From Alistipes onderdonkii (GTDB lineage: Bacteria; Bacteroidota; Bacteroidia; Bacteroidales; Rikenellaceae): a DNA stretch of 64,000 nt. The stretch covers positions 1,922,001 to 1,986,000 of the forward strand of contig NZ_CP102251.1 of assembly GCF_025145285.1 (NCBI RefSeq). The letters are read 5' to 3'. This document shows positions 1 through 8,565 of this stretch, piece after piece. The notes beneath the pieces were generated by a model, which saw only the letters and a list, made by a program, of their open reading frames with translations, did not search any database and was not told where the DNA came from. Each line of letters opens with the position of its first letter. The stretch's first letter is position 1. Position numbers and translations under genes: made by a program.

Positions 1-104
1 CCGTCGGCCTGCTTGGCCAGTTTGCCCGTTTCGATCTCGATCTGGCGTCCGTCGGCCAGCGTGATGATCTTGCGGACTGCGTTGTACAGCTTCTTTTCTT
101 CCAT
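1..104 (-). CDS. pnp: Polyribonucleotide nucleotidyltransferase, 5' end only
   Basis: This is the N-terminal 34 codons of PNPase, cut by the window edge. The translation begins MEEKKLYNAVRKIITLADG and continues with an IETGKLAKQADG stretch, the typical opening of the first RNase PH domain. PNPase degrades RNA from the 3' end by phosphorolysis and also adds tails. It lies 95 bp downstream of rpsO on the same strand, the rpsO-pnp order conserved across bacteria. The ATG is at 104-102. The rest of the enzyme lies outside the window. Confidence 0.93.
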   Translation of the reverse strand, partial: MEEKKLYNAVRKIITLADGRQIEIETGKLAKQAD

Positions 105-156
105 AAAAATCTAAACCTATAATGTTTTTCGAATCGTTGTCCTTTACGAAAATGAA

Positions 157-180
157 GGCAACCCCTCGTTGGGAATTGCC
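157..180 (-). promoter_or_regulatory. Hairpin between rpsO and pnp
   Basis: On the minus strand GGCAA (180-176) pairs with TTGCC (161-157), with a possible CCC/GGG extension inside, followed by a T-rich stretch. It sits in the rpsO-pnp spacer, where other bacteria have attenuators or processing sites. The stem is short, so partial termination or RNA processing are both possible. Confidence 0.4.
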
Positions 181-199
181 CTCATTTCTCCCTCGCGGA

Positions 200-472
200 T
201 TATCGGCGGAGGTTGAGCGTCTTGACGATGGCGCGGTAGCGCTCGATGTCGACCTCTTTCAGATACTCCAGCAACGCGCGGCGCTTACCGACCAGGCGCA
301 GCAGTGCGCGCTGGGTTCCGAAGTCGTGTTTGTTGCTCTTGAGGTGTTCTGTAAGGTGGCTGATACGGTACGAAAACAACGCGATCTGGCTCTCGGGCGA
401 ACCCGTGTCGGTGTTAGACTTGCCGTACTGGCCGAAAAGCTCCTGCTTTTTCTCAGCTGTTAAATAAGCCAT
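200..472 (-). CDS. rpsO: 30S ribosomal protein S15
   Basis: This 90-residue protein has the normal length of S15, a primary 16S rRNA-binding protein of the small-subunit platform. The full family pattern is visible: an N-terminal TAEKKQELFGQYG segment, the GSPESQIALFSYRI helix, HLKSNKHDFGTQRALLRLVGKRRALL in the central rRNA-binding part, and the LKEVDIERYRAIVKTLNLRR tail. It precedes pnp on the same strand. A -7 element lies about 70 bp upstream of the start. Confidence 0.98.
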   Translation of the reverse strand: MAYLTAEKKQELFGQYGKSNTDTGSPESQIALFSYRISHLTEHLKSNKHDFGTQRALLRLVGKRRALLEYLKEVDIERYRAIVKTLNLRR

Positions 473-543
473 TTTTTGAAAGTTTATTTAAATTCCACTC
501 TACGACGCATCCCCCTTACCGTGGATAACGCCAGAGCGTCCGG

Positions 544-551
544 CAAAGTTA
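544..551 (-). promoter_or_regulatory. Probable rpsO promoter -7 element
   Basis: On the minus strand the sequence reads TAACTTTG, matching the Bacteroidetes TAnnTTTG -7 box. No good -33 TTTG is visible at 19-21 nt. It would give rpsO a leader of about 65 nt. Confidence 0.45.
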
Positions 552-636
552 CGAAATAATTGACAATTAAGCATGGTAAATGAAAAATTATTTACCTTTT
601 TTACACGGATTTATCGCCTAAAACTCCGGAAAATAC

Positions 637-644
637 TATTTTTG
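637..644 (+). promoter_or_regulatory. Probable promoter -7 element of the apbE-dagK pair
   Basis: TATTTTTG matches TAnnTTTG and lies 20 bp before the ApbE start codon. The -33 region is only T-rich, so support rests on the -7 box and its position. Confidence 0.45.
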
Positions 645-664
645 CGGCTAAACAAGTCTACGTT

Positions 665-1675
665 ATGGTAAAGACGCTTATTTTCGCACTCCTCGCGACG
701 ATGTGCGCGGCCTTCCTGTGGGGCTGCGGCGGCAAGGTTTCCTATACGACCGTCGACGGGACGATGCTCGGCACGACGCTGCACGTGGTGGCCGACGTGC
801 AGGGCACCTCGCCGCAGGAACTCTACGCCGCCGTCATGGCGCTCGACCGTGAGGCCAAAGCCTCGATGTCGATCTTCGACCCGGCATCGCTGCTGAGCCG
901 TCTGAACCGCAACGAAACCGACAGCGTCGACCGCCATATCGCCTTCAACCTCCGCCTGGCCGACAGCATCAGCTCGCTGAGCGACGGCCGCTACGACGTG
1001 ACCGTCAAACCGCTCGTCGAGGCGTGGGGGTTCGCCGGAAAAGAGGCGCAGGAGAACCCGAACATCGATTCGATCCTGGCGTTCGTGGGACGTGGAAAGG
1101 TGCGCATCGAAAACGGCCGCCTGATAAAGGACGATCCCCGGGTGCAGCTGGATTTCAATTCGATAGCCAAAGGATACATCGTCGACCTGCTCGCGCAGCT
1201 CGTCGAGTCGTTCGGTGCCCGGAACTACATCGTCGACATCGGCGGTGAAGTCCGCTGCAAGGGTGTCAACCGGCAGGGCGATCCGTGGCGCATCGGCATC
1301 GAGACCCCGTTCGACGGCAACATGTCGAACGGCGAATACCTCCAGCGGCGTATCGGGATGACCGAAGGCGGCCTGGCCACCTCGGGCAACTACCGCCGTT
1401 TCTACCTCGACGCCAAGGGCAACAAGATCGCCCACACGATCGACCCCCGCACGGGACGCAGCGCCGTTTCGCGCCTGCTGTCGGTGACGGTCGTGGCCCC
1501 GACCTGCGCCGAGGCCGACGCCCTGGGAACCATGTTCCTGGCGATGGGAGCAGACGATGCGCTGGCCGCAGCGAAGTCCATGCCCCAGATGAAGGTCTAT
1601 TTCATCCTCGCCGACGGTGCGGACGCCTATGAAGAGTATGTTTCGCCTGCCATGGAGGCGGTAATCATGCAATAA
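665..1675 (+). CDS. apbE: FAD:protein FMN transferase (ApbE family), lipoprotein
   Basis: The 336-residue product has a lipoprotein signal (hydrophobic stretch ending LWGC at about residue 21), placing it outside the inner membrane. ApbE proteins transfer FMN from FAD to a Thr of partner proteins such as Nqr or Rnf subunits. Visible family features are GTMLGTTLHV near residue 31, LDFNSIAKGYIVD around 165, the YIVDIGGEVRCKG block, GGLATSGNYRRF near 240 and HTIDPRTGRS near 260, with an ADALGTMFLAMG segment towards the C terminus. It is followed after 7 bp by a lipid-kinase-like gene, so the two are probably co-transcribed. No Nqr or Rnf operon is in the window. Confidence 0.95.
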   Translation: MVKTLIFALLATMCAAFLWGCGGKVSYTTVDGTMLGTTLHVVADVQGTSPQELYAAVMALDREAKASMSIFDPASLLSRLNRNETDSVDRHIAFNLRLADSISSLSDGRYDVTVKPLVEAWGFAGKEAQENPNIDSILAFVGRGKVRIENGRLIKDDPRVQLDFNSIAKGYIVDLLAQLVESFGARNYIVDIGGEVRCKGVNRQGDPWRIGIETPFDGNMSNGEYLQRRIGMTEGGLATSGNYRRFYLDAKGNKIAHTIDPRTGRSAVSRLLSVTVVAPTCAEADALGTMFLAMGADDALAAAKSMPQMKVYFILADGADAYEEYVSPAMEAVIMQ

Positions 1676-1682
1676 CCGACTT

Positions 1683-2555
1683 ATGAAAAGCGCAGTTTTC
1701 CTCTACAACACCCAATCAGGCAAGTGCAAGATCGGCCACTGTACCGCGAGCATCTGCACCGTATTCCGGGCTTACGGCTACGAGATCGTTCCGCAACCGA
1801 TCGATTTCGAGGCCAACCCGTTCGACGGCAACGAGCAGATCGACCTGATGGTCGTGGCCGGCGGCGACGGCACGGTCAACTATGTGGTCAACGCCATGAG
1901 AAACAAGGGGCTGGATATTCCGCTGGGGGTAATCCCCGCAGGTACGGCCAACGATTTCGCAGGGGCGCTCGGCATGTCGCACAAACCGCTCGAAGCTGCA
2001 AAGCAGATCGCCTCGGGTGCCATCGACCGGGTGGACTGCGGCTGTGTGAACGGACTCTATTTCGTCAACATTTTCAGCTTCGGCATCTTTACCACCACCT
2101 CGCAGCGTACGCCCGACGAACGCAAGCACAAGATCGGCAAGCTGGCCTATATCATCGAGGGGGTCAAGGAGTTCCGGGCGATGCACGCCGTGCCGCTCCA
2201 GATCGTGGCCGACGGCCAGGCATTCGATTTCAATTCGCTCATGGTACTGGTGTTCAACGGCGAGACCGCCGGAGGATTCCGCCTTGCGCGCCGGTCGTCG
2301 ATCAAGGACGGCCTGTTCGACTGCCTGATGCTCGAAAAGAAGAATTTCCTGCGTTCGACGCTGGCCATGGGACGCTACCTGTTGGGCGGAAACCCCAAGA
2401 TAGTCCGCCACTTGCGGGCCCGGGCTCTGGATATCGTCTCGACACTCAACGAACCTACGGACGTCGACGGCCAGAAGGGTGCCGAATTCCCGCTGCATAT
2501 CGAGTGTATCGCCGGCGGCCTGCGCGTGATGTGCCCCCGCGAAGAGGGGAAATAA
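1683..2555 (+). CDS. Diacylglycerol kinase family lipid kinase (DagK/YegS type)
   Basis: The 290-residue protein fits the DAGK catalytic family, which phosphorylates diacylglycerol or related lipids using ATP at the membrane face. The nucleotide-binding signature GGDGTVNYVVNAM lies around residues 60-72 and is followed by PLGVIPAGTANDFA near 88-101. The GGFRLARRSSIKDGLFD block and the IECIAGGLRVMCPRE C-terminal beta domain are also typical. It starts 7 bp after apbE. The exact lipid substrate cannot be told; sphingoid-base and diacylglycerol kinases look alike at this level. Confidence 0.9.
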   Translation: MKSAVFLYNTQSGKCKIGHCTASICTVFRAYGYEIVPQPIDFEANPFDGNEQIDLMVVAGGDGTVNYVVNAMRNKGLDIPLGVIPAGTANDFAGALGMSHKPLEAAKQIASGAIDRVDCGCVNGLYFVNIFSFGIFTTTSQRTPDERKHKIGKLAYIIEGVKEFRAMHAVPLQIVADGQAFDFNSLMVLVFNGETAGGFRLARRSSIKDGLFDCLMLEKKNFLRSTLAMGRYLLGGNPKIVRHLRARALDIVSTLNEPTDVDGQKGAEFPLHIECIAGGLRVMCPREEGK

Positions 2556-2607
2556 AGGCGGTGCTGAATCCGGCCGCGGATATTGCGTTTTCTTTGTTTT
2601 TCGCGTA

Positions 2608-2643
2608 AAATGTTGCATTTCCGTATGAAAAATGTTACATTTG
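2608..2643 (+). promoter_or_regulatory. Promoter with two overlapping palindromic operators
   Basis: TACATTTG (2636-2643) is a -7 box, and TTG at 2613-2615 gives a 20-nt spacer. The same stretch contains AAATGTTGCATTT (2608-2620) and AAATGTTACATTT (2630-2642), nearly identical palindromes spaced exactly 22 bp apart, so on the same face of the helix. The second covers the -7 box. The layout suggests control, probably autoregulation, of the AraC gene that follows. Confidence 0.65.
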
Positions 2644-2662
2644 TCCGAAATACCACGACGAT

Positions 2663-3586
2663 ATGGCGGATAATATCAAAACGGCAAGGGCGATAAAGGA
2701 GAACGGAAGGGAGAACTTGCGTAAGGTTTCGATCTCCCGCATCAAAAAGGAGATGAACGATGTGTTCTACCTCTCCGACGACCTGGTAATCACGACGCTT
2801 TCTGCGCAGAACAATACGACGGCCGAGTACCCGGCTTCGATCGACGGTTTTTCGGCCATCATCATGATGACAGGCGAGGCGACCGTGTCGATCGACATGC
2901 AGAATTACAGTGTCAAACCCAATACGATCGTCTTTTTCAATCCCGACAGCATCATCCGCACGGTGAAATGTTCGGCGAACGCCGCAGCCTATTTCCTCGC
3001 CTTCTCCAAATCGTTCGTCAACGAAATCCAGATCGACCTTTCTACCTCGCTGCCGGTCTACATGCGCTTCGGGAAAGCCCCCGTGCTGGAAGTCGCGCCG
3101 CAGGACGTGGATGAGATACGCCAGTTGTTCCAACTGATCAAAACCATGCTGCGCAGCGACAAGGAGCGTTACCGCCACGAGATCATCCGCACGCTCTTTA
3201 CCACGGCGTTCTACATCATCACCGAGATTAACCAGCGCGAGCAGCCCGGCGGAATCAAACAGGGGCGCTGCGAAGTACTTTTCGACGAATTCATGTCCCT
3301 TTTACAACAGTACAACAAGCGGGAACGCAACGTGAGTTTCTATGCCAAACAGTTGAATATCACGCCTAAATACCTTTCATCGGTCGTCAAGGAAGTCAGC
3401 GGGAAAACTGCTGCGCGCTGGATCGACGAGTCGGTGATCCTCGAGGCCAAAGCGTTGCTGAAATACTCGGGAATGAGTATCCAGGAAATCGCTTACCACC
3501 TCAATTTCTCGACCCAGTCGTTCTTCGGCAAATACTTCAAGCAGCATACCGGCACAAGCCCCTCGCGCTACAAGCGCAAAGGCTGA
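2663..3586 (+). CDS. AraC family transcriptional regulator
   Basis: This 307-residue protein has an N-terminal sensor region resembling a cupin-type AraC ligand pocket (residues about 25-170) and a C-terminal double helix-turn-helix. The second HTH shows the classic IQEIAYHLNFSTQSFFGKYFKQHTGTSPSRYR pattern near residues 272-304. The first HTH includes VSFYAKQLNITPKYLSSVVKEVSGKTAARWI. The effector is unknown. Palindromic repeats over its own promoter suggest autoregulation. It is followed by a strong terminator. Confidence 0.93.
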   Translation: MADNIKTARAIKENGRENLRKVSISRIKKEMNDVFYLSDDLVITTLSAQNNTTAEYPASIDGFSAIIMMTGEATVSIDMQNYSVKPNTIVFFNPDSIIRTVKCSANAAAYFLAFSKSFVNEIQIDLSTSLPVYMRFGKAPVLEVAPQDVDEIRQLFQLIKTMLRSDKERYRHEIIRTLFTTAFYIITEINQREQPGGIKQGRCEVLFDEFMSLLQQYNKRERNVSFYAKQLNITPKYLSSVVKEVSGKTAARWIDESVILEAKALLKYSGMSIQEIAYHLNFSTQSFFGKYFKQHTGTSPSRYKRKG

Positions 3587-3611
3587 TCGGCATGCGCGGC
3601 CACAGGATGAA

Positions 3612-3635
3612 TCCCTCTCCCGGAGAGGGATTTTT
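3612..3635 (+). terminator. Rho-independent terminator after the AraC gene
   Basis: TCCCTCTC (3612-3619) pairs perfectly with GAGAGGGA (3623-3630) around a 3-nt loop, followed directly by TTTTT (3631-3635). It separates the AraC gene from the recombinase. Confidence 0.85.
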
Positions 3636-3702
3636 CTTGTGCCTTTTCCCGACGGGGAATAAGGCCGGATTTATTATTGCATATCAATCGCATAGGACAT
3701 AT

Positions 3703-3733
3703 GTTGCCGGGGCAACGGGGCTTTTTCCGCCCC
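3703..3733. repeat. Two adjacent perfect dyads upstream of the recombinase
   Basis: GTTGCC (3703-3708) pairs with GGCAAC (3711-3716), and immediately afterwards GGGGC (3717-3721) pairs with GCCCC (3729-3733). They lie 36 bp before the recombinase start. They could be an RNA structure in its leader or recombinase/regulator binding sites. Confidence 0.4.
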
Positions 3734-3768
3734 TTAATTTGTAAACCATAGCGTAAACCGGAAAAAAG

Positions 3769-5223
3769 ATGAAAATTGCAAAAGCTACCATTACCGCGCT
3801 CCTTTACACCTCCAAGACCCTTGCCAACGGCGAACACCCCGTCATGATCCGGGTCTGTTACAACGGCAAACGTAAATACAAGAGTACGGGGCTCTCCTGC
3901 CCCGCAAAACTCTGGAATACGGCGAAACAGGAAGTACGCGGACGCCATCCCCTTTCGATGAATATGAACGCCCTTATCGAATCGGAACTGATGTGCCTGA
4001 AAAACAAGGTGCTGGATTACGAACGGCAGGGCATGGCCTATTCGGTGCAGAGCCTGCTCGAGGCTTCGGGGCGGAAACCGCCGTCGCGCAAAACGCTGGA
4101 CGACCTGTTCGAAGAACGCATCGCCTATTTCAGGGACTCCATGCAGAAACACAATACGGCGGCCGGCTACCAGACGCTGCGGCATATTATCGGACGGTAT
4201 TCCCAGAACCGGACGGTCGAGCTGTTCGACGTGGACAAGGCCTGGCTGCAGGATTTCGAACAGCACCTCCATACGCGCTACGCCGACACGAGCATAAAAC
4301 GCTTCTTCAGCGCATTCAAGGCGCTGATGAATTACGCCTGCCAAAGCGGCCAACTGGCCGTAAGTCCGTTCCACGGGTTCCGCCTCAGCCGGAGGCTCGA
4401 TGTCAGGACGGCCAAGCGGGCGCTGGAAACCGGGGAACTGGAGGCGATCGTACGTTACTACCTCGACACCTATTATTATAAGACGAACCGAAAGCCCGAT
4501 GTAAAAACGATGCAGCGACGCTACTGGCGCAACCGTGTGTATGGGCCGGACGGCACCGTCAGGCAGGCCGCGATCGATGCCGAACAGTTTTCGCTCGCGC
4601 TGTTTATCTGCTCCTATATCTTCCAGGGGCTTGCCCTGGTCGACCTCGCCCGGCTGAAGTGGAAGGATATGGTCTGCATCGAAATTCCTGACAAGGAGAA
4701 ATACGACCGGGATCGTACGACATACGGCCTGCGATATGCCGAGGTGCACAAGGCCACAGCCACGTTCTACGAAATCAACCTCGTCCGTGCCAAGACGCAA
4801 CACCCGACACGGGTGCTGGTCGAACGGTCGGTGGCATGGCCCTACATGGTGCCGTTCTTAGGGCCGGGAAAGGCGCGGGGCAACGATTTCGTCTTTCCGA
4901 TCTACTTCGACGAAGACCCTGTGCACCAGTTCGAGCGGATCACCTATGCGAACAACGTGATAAACCAAAGCCTGCAACGGGTTGCCAAACGCATCGGCCT
5001 CACGCGGAAAGTCACCTTCTATGCGGCACGCCATACCTATGCGTCCAGGCTCTACCATGCCGACGTTCCCCTGCCCCTGATCGCTCAGAACATGGGACGC
5101 AACCCCGCGGAGATCGAGACCTACCTCAAGGAGTTCGACACCGACAAGATTATCAGCGCCAACAAACGCATCTGGCAAATCCCCCGAACAGAACCGCTCG
5201 AAACGAATACCGGCGGATTGTAA
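3769..5223 (+). CDS. Tyrosine site-specific recombinase (phage-integrase family)
   Basis: The 484-residue protein has an N-terminal arm-type domain (MIRVCYNGKRKYKSTGL region), a SAM-like core-binding domain (about 100-220) and a C-terminal catalytic domain. The box II motif ARHTYASRL near residue 423 carries the His and Arg. The usual LGH is replaced by MGR, and the likely nucleophile is Tyr in ETYLKEFD near 458. The usual TGLR Arg of box I is not evident; the matching segment reads FQGLALVDLARL, as in IntDOT-like enzymes that lack it. It is longer than typical Bacteroidetes integrases (about 410). It sits 90 bp upstream of a large surface lipoprotein with a broken signal peptide, which suggests a role in DNA inversion for phase variation rather than plain element integration. 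No att repeats were found around it. Confidence 0.88.
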   Translation: MKIAKATITALLYTSKTLANGEHPVMIRVCYNGKRKYKSTGLSCPAKLWNTAKQEVRGRHPLSMNMNALIESELMCLKNKVLDYERQGMAYSVQSLLEASGRKPPSRKTLDDLFEERIAYFRDSMQKHNTAAGYQTLRHIIGRYSQNRTVELFDVDKAWLQDFEQHLHTRYADTSIKRFFSAFKALMNYACQSGQLAVSPFHGFRLSRRLDVRTAKRALETGELEAIVRYYLDTYYYKTNRKPDVKTMQRRYWRNRVYGPDGTVRQAAIDAEQFSLALFICSYIFQGLALVDLARLKWKDMVCIEIPDKEKYDRDRTTYGLRYAEVHKATATFYEINLVRAKTQHPTRVLVERSVAWPYMVPFLGPGKARGNDFVFPIYFDEDPVHQFERITYANNVINQSLQRVAKRIGLTRKVTFYAARHTYASRLYHADVPLPLIAQNMGRNPAEIETYLKEFDTDKIISANKRIWQIPRTEPLETNTGGL

Positions 5224-5286
5224 ACCGTCCAGTCAACCGGCTACTTCTTATTGCCATTAACAGACTGATAAACAAGGTCAAAATAA

Positions 5287-8200
5287 TTATCCGCACTGTT
5301 CCTCACGGGAACAATGTTAGCCGGTGTCGGTTGTAAGGACTACGACGACGACATCGACCAACTTAACAACCGCCTCGACGAGTTGACCACCGGTAAAATT
5401 GCAACACTGGAGTCGCAGCTCGGTTCGTTGCAGACGGCCGTCGACAACCTGAAGAGTGCCGATGAAGCTCTCGGAAAACGGATCGACGATCTCAAGAGCG
5501 ACGCTGATGCCAATGCCAAGGATATCGAGGCTTTGGAGAAGGCGCAGGGGCAGCTCCAGAAGGACATCGACGCCATCGAAAAAGACCTTGCGGACAATTA
5601 TGTAACTAAGAGCTATCTGAACACGACGCTCTCTTCGTATGCAACTACCAAATATGTGGGTGACGCCGTAGCGGCTGTTACGAACAATCTTGGTAAATTC
5701 ACGACGGAGAAGGCTATTCAGGATGCCATCAACGCAGCAAAGGACGCAGCTATCGCGGCTGCCGGCGACGCTTGCAAGGATGCATTCCAGACGTCGTTCA
5801 ATGCTGCCGTCGCTTCGGCCAACCTCGTCAATGAGACCAAGTTGACCCAGGCGATCAACGACTACGACACCAAGATCAAGCAATACCTCGAGGATGCCAT
5901 TACGAAAGAGGACGGTTTCATCAACAAGGCCATTGCCGAGGCTGTCAGCGATGCTGTCGCAGACCTGCAGGCTATGATCTCCGGTCGTCTGACCAGCGTG
6001 CTGCTGATCCCCGACCTGTATGTCAACGGCATCGAAACCATCGAGCTGAAATCGCTGTCTTACGAGGCATGGAAAGTAACCTCGAGCGCGTCGGCCGAGA
6101 CCGTGACACAAGGTTCGACGACCTCGACGACTGCTGCTTCGGCTACTTCGGTACGCTACAACGTAAGCCCCTCGGTCGTTACGAAAGAGGATATCAAGGA
6201 TCCCAGTTTCGTGTTCGAGAAGGCTGAAGTTCGCACGCGCGCTGCTGTCAGCGAGCAACTGCTGAACGTCGCTTCGTGGGATATCGCAGGCGGTGTGCTG
6301 ACCGTAGACGTGAAGAAGACAGCAGGTACCGCTCTTACGCTGGATGCAAAACACATCTACACGGCTGCCCTGAAAGTGCCCCTCGCAGACAAATACCTCG
6401 GTGAAGGCGAAGTAGGCACTGCCGTATATTCGGACTATGTTGCGCTGACCGAAACGGCTATCGAGCCGAAAATCGCCGCCCTGATCGACCTGAACTCGGA
6501 CAAGAGCGAGGACGGTGAATTCGAGTGCGATGAAGCAGCGGATCACTATCACTTCTCGGCTGATTATGAGGCTGCACAGGCTGCCGATCCTTCGTTCACC
6601 GAAGCATACAACAAGCCGATCGACCTGCTGTCGATGGTTACCGGTTGCTATATCGACGATGATGAAGCCAAAGAGATCACCAAGGAAGCGCTCAAGGCTG
6701 CCGGCCTCGAGTTCCGCTTCGTACTGCCGACCAAGCCTTACAAGGTAGGTGACAACGATACCGACCAGCAGAAATTCGCCAGCGTAGCCAATACGGACGG
6801 CGCGTGGACGCTGACCTCGAAACTGCCCGACGGCACGACTAACAACCAGGCTGCTATCGACAAGACGCCGATCGTACGTGTCGAGCTGGTTGACGTGAAC
6901 AACAAGAACGCCGTCGTTGACGTTCGTTACTTCAAGGTACAGTGGCTGAAGGAGAAGATCGCTCCGGTTGACCTGAAGGTTCTCAAGACGTTCGACTACA
7001 CGTTGACTTGCGATGCCTTCAAGGGTTCGTTCACTTGGGAAGAGATGGTTACCAAGGTACTTGGCAAACTCGGTGAGAACGGTCTGTCGCAGGCTGAGTT
7101 CATCGCAACCTATGCTGCTCCCGAAATCGCTGCTACCGATCATACCGTAGGTACCGTGGCCCAGGCCGCTGCTGACGGTGTCGAGCTGCTTTACAACTTC
7201 GACGCTACTGCTGCCGAGTCCGCTGCCGCCTTCACCTGGACGCTGACGCCCGAGCAGATCGGCAACGTGATCGCCGACCTGATTGCTGGCAAGGAAGTGA
7301 AGAAGGTTGTCAATGTGACGATCCCTGCACAGAACGTATACCAGGGCAAACTGACCTTCTCGTTCGTTGTGAACATCAAGAAGCCGACCCTGCCTTCGAT
7401 CTACGGTTACGACTCTTCGTTCTGGCACTCCGATTACACGCTGGCTTATGTTTACCCGATCCAGTACAATACGCCCGGTGCATATGCGACCTGCGCATAC
7501 CGCTATGAACTCGACCGTCTGTTCGCCGACAGCAAGCCCGTCACGAACCTGCTGCCCTGCGGCAAATGGGATATCCAGTTCGCCAAGAAGCAGCCTGCTA
7601 CGGGTTACGCTCCCGCACTGACGGGTGCCGAACCTGCCGGTGAAACCGACGTGACGGGTTATACGCTGAAGAAGGGTGTTATGGATGCCGTCAAGCTCAA
7701 CTACAACGGTATGGGTGACAACTGGTATGCTCCCGCAACCACGAACCCGGGTGCCGTCAATACCGCCGCCGCTGCCGACATCACCGTACAGGTGCTCAAC
7801 AACGAAGCCGGTATCGGGATACTGAAGCAGCAGGCAACGCTCAAGGTATGGGCTGCGATCAACCCCTTTAACCACATCGAGCTGACGGACTTCAACGTAT
7901 ATTTCGTCGAGCCTCTGAAGATCAACACCGAGCTGACCGACGCCTATTTCGTAGACCAGATCATCAGCGGTTCCGAGGTTGACTGCTCGAAGGCCTTCAC
8001 CATGACCGACTTCAAGGACTACATCGTGGCTGAGGTGACGACCGGTACGGACGAGAAGGAGAAATATGCTTCCGACCTCTATGCTTACTATGCAGTGAAT
8101 GCCCCCGCATGGGATCTGGCCAATGCCAAGACCAACCTGAAGAAAGATGCCAGCGGCAACTACGTAGTGGACGGGACGATCACGGCACAGACCGCCACGA

Positions 8201-8391
8201 TCAAGGCTGAAGACCGTTTCGGTGTGAACTGCATCACCAAGGTTGGTTCGAAGCTCGTCTTCAAGAACATCAACGGCGTGAAGGTCGAGAAGACCGTGAA
8301 GCTCTTCATCCCGGTTACCGTTAGCCACAAGTGGGGCACGATGACCGCCAACGTGACGATCGAGCTGCACCCTGAAGAGCCTGCTAACTAA
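5287..8391 (+). CDS. Large coiled-coil surface lipoprotein, 5' end interrupted
   Basis: About 1,025 residues are readable from the only in-frame ATG (5314). The frame extends back to 5287 and encodes LSALFLTGTMLAGVGC, a lipoprotein signal core ending at the acceptor Cys, but a TAA at 5284-5286 removes the basic N terminus and normal start. After the Cys comes the acidic KDYDDDI stretch, then a long heptad-rich coiled coil (about residues 15-230, with repeats such as LNNRLDELTTGKIATLESQL), then beta-rich domains to the C terminus. Codon use favours GCT, GGT and CGT more than neighbours do, as in highly expressed genes. No TAnnTTTG promoter is seen before it. I read it as a surface adhesin- or fimbria-like lipoprotein cassette that is currently silent, next to its recombinase. 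The exact family was not verified. Confidence 0.75.
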   Translation, partial: LSALFLTGTMLAGVGCKDYDDDIDQLNNRLDELTTGKIATLESQLGSLQTAVDNLKSADEALGKRIDDLKSDADANAKDIEALEKAQGQLQKDIDAIEKDLADNYVTKSYLNTTLSSYATTKYVGDAVAAVTNNLGKFTTEKAIQDAINAAKDAAIAAAGDACKDAFQTSFNAAVASANLVNETKLTQAINDYDTKIKQYLEDAITKEDGFINKAIAEAVSDAVADLQAMISGRLTSVLLIPDLYVNGIETIELKSLSYEAWKVTSSASAETVTQGSTTSTTAASATSVRYNVSPSVVTKEDIKDPSFVFEKAEVRTRAAVSEQLLNVASWDIAGGVLTVDVKKTAGTALTLDAKHIYTAALKVPLADKYLGEGEVGTAVYSDYVALTETAIEPKIAALIDLNSDKSEDGEFECDEAADHYHFSADYEAAQAADPSFTEAYNKPIDLLSMVTGCYIDDDEAKEITKEALKAAGLEFRFVLPTKPYKVGDNDTDQQKFASVANTDGAWTLTSKLPDGTTNNQAAIDKTPIVRVELVDVNNKNAVVDVRYFKVQWLKEKIAPVDLKVLKTFDYTLTCDAFKGSFTWEEMVTKVLGKLGENGLSQAEFIATYAAPEIAATDHTVGTVAQAAADGVELLYNFDATAAESAAAFTWTLTPEQIGNVIADLIAGKEVKKVVNVTIPAQNVYQGKLTFSFVVNIKKPTLPSIYGYDSSFWHSDYTLAYVYPIQYNTPGAYATCAYRYELDRLFADSKPVTNLLPCGKWDIQFAKKQPATGYAPALTGAEPAGETDVTGYTLKKGVMDAVKLNYNGMGDNWYAPATTNPGAVNTAAAADITVQVLNNEAGIGILKQQATLKVWAAINPFNHIELTDFNVYFVEPLKINTELTDAYFVDQIISGSEVDCSKAFTMTDFKDYIVAEVTTGTDEKEKYASDLYAYYAVNAPAWDLANAKTNLKKDASGNYVVDGTITAQTATIKAEDRFGVNCITKVGSKLVFKNINGVKVEKTVKLFIPVTVSHKWGTMTANVTIELHPEEPAN
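5297..5313. repeat. Short dyad inside the lipoprotein signal-peptide region
   Basis: GTTCC pairs with GGAAC around TCACG, just 5' of the in-frame ATG of the lipoprotein and within the coding sequence of its signal peptide. It is positioned where a recombination site joining alternative promoters or N termini to the cassette would be expected. The function is inferred from position only. Confidence 0.35.
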
Positions 8392-8412
8392 TTCTGATCC
8401 TTTCCGCGGAAT

Positions 8413-8438
8413 CCGGCGCTGCCTCGCAGCAGCGCCGG
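8413..8438 (+). terminator. Strong hairpin after the lipoprotein gene
   Basis: CCGGCGCTGC (8413-8422) pairs perfectly with GCAGCGCCGG (8429-8438). No T-tract follows, so it may protect the 3' end of the transcript or act with the terminator 90 bp further on. Confidence 0.5.
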
Positions 8439-8528
8439 GAACCCGGGAAATACTCCCTAAGGCAGGGGTCGCACATCCCAAATTTTTTTGGTAACAACAA
8501 CTCCCACTTTCAAGTAAAACTCCTGCCT

Positions 8529-8565
8529 GCGGCAGACCGAAGAGGCGCGGTCTGCCGCTTTTTTT
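8529..8565 (+). terminator. Rho-independent terminator
   Basis: GCGGCAGACC (8529-8538) pairs with GGTCTGCCGC (8549-8558), followed by TTTTTTT. It ends transcription from the lipoprotein side. Confidence 0.88.

Noticed and set aside
3769..8391. An integrated element comprising recombinase plus lipoprotein
   Set aside because: No direct repeats or tRNA were found at the edges; local inversion fits the broken signal peptide better.
5317..8481. A 1,054-codon open frame on the minus strand opposite the lipoprotein
   Set aside because: It mirrors the plus-strand gene, has no family pattern, and the plus-strand product has a signal core, lipobox and coiled coil.
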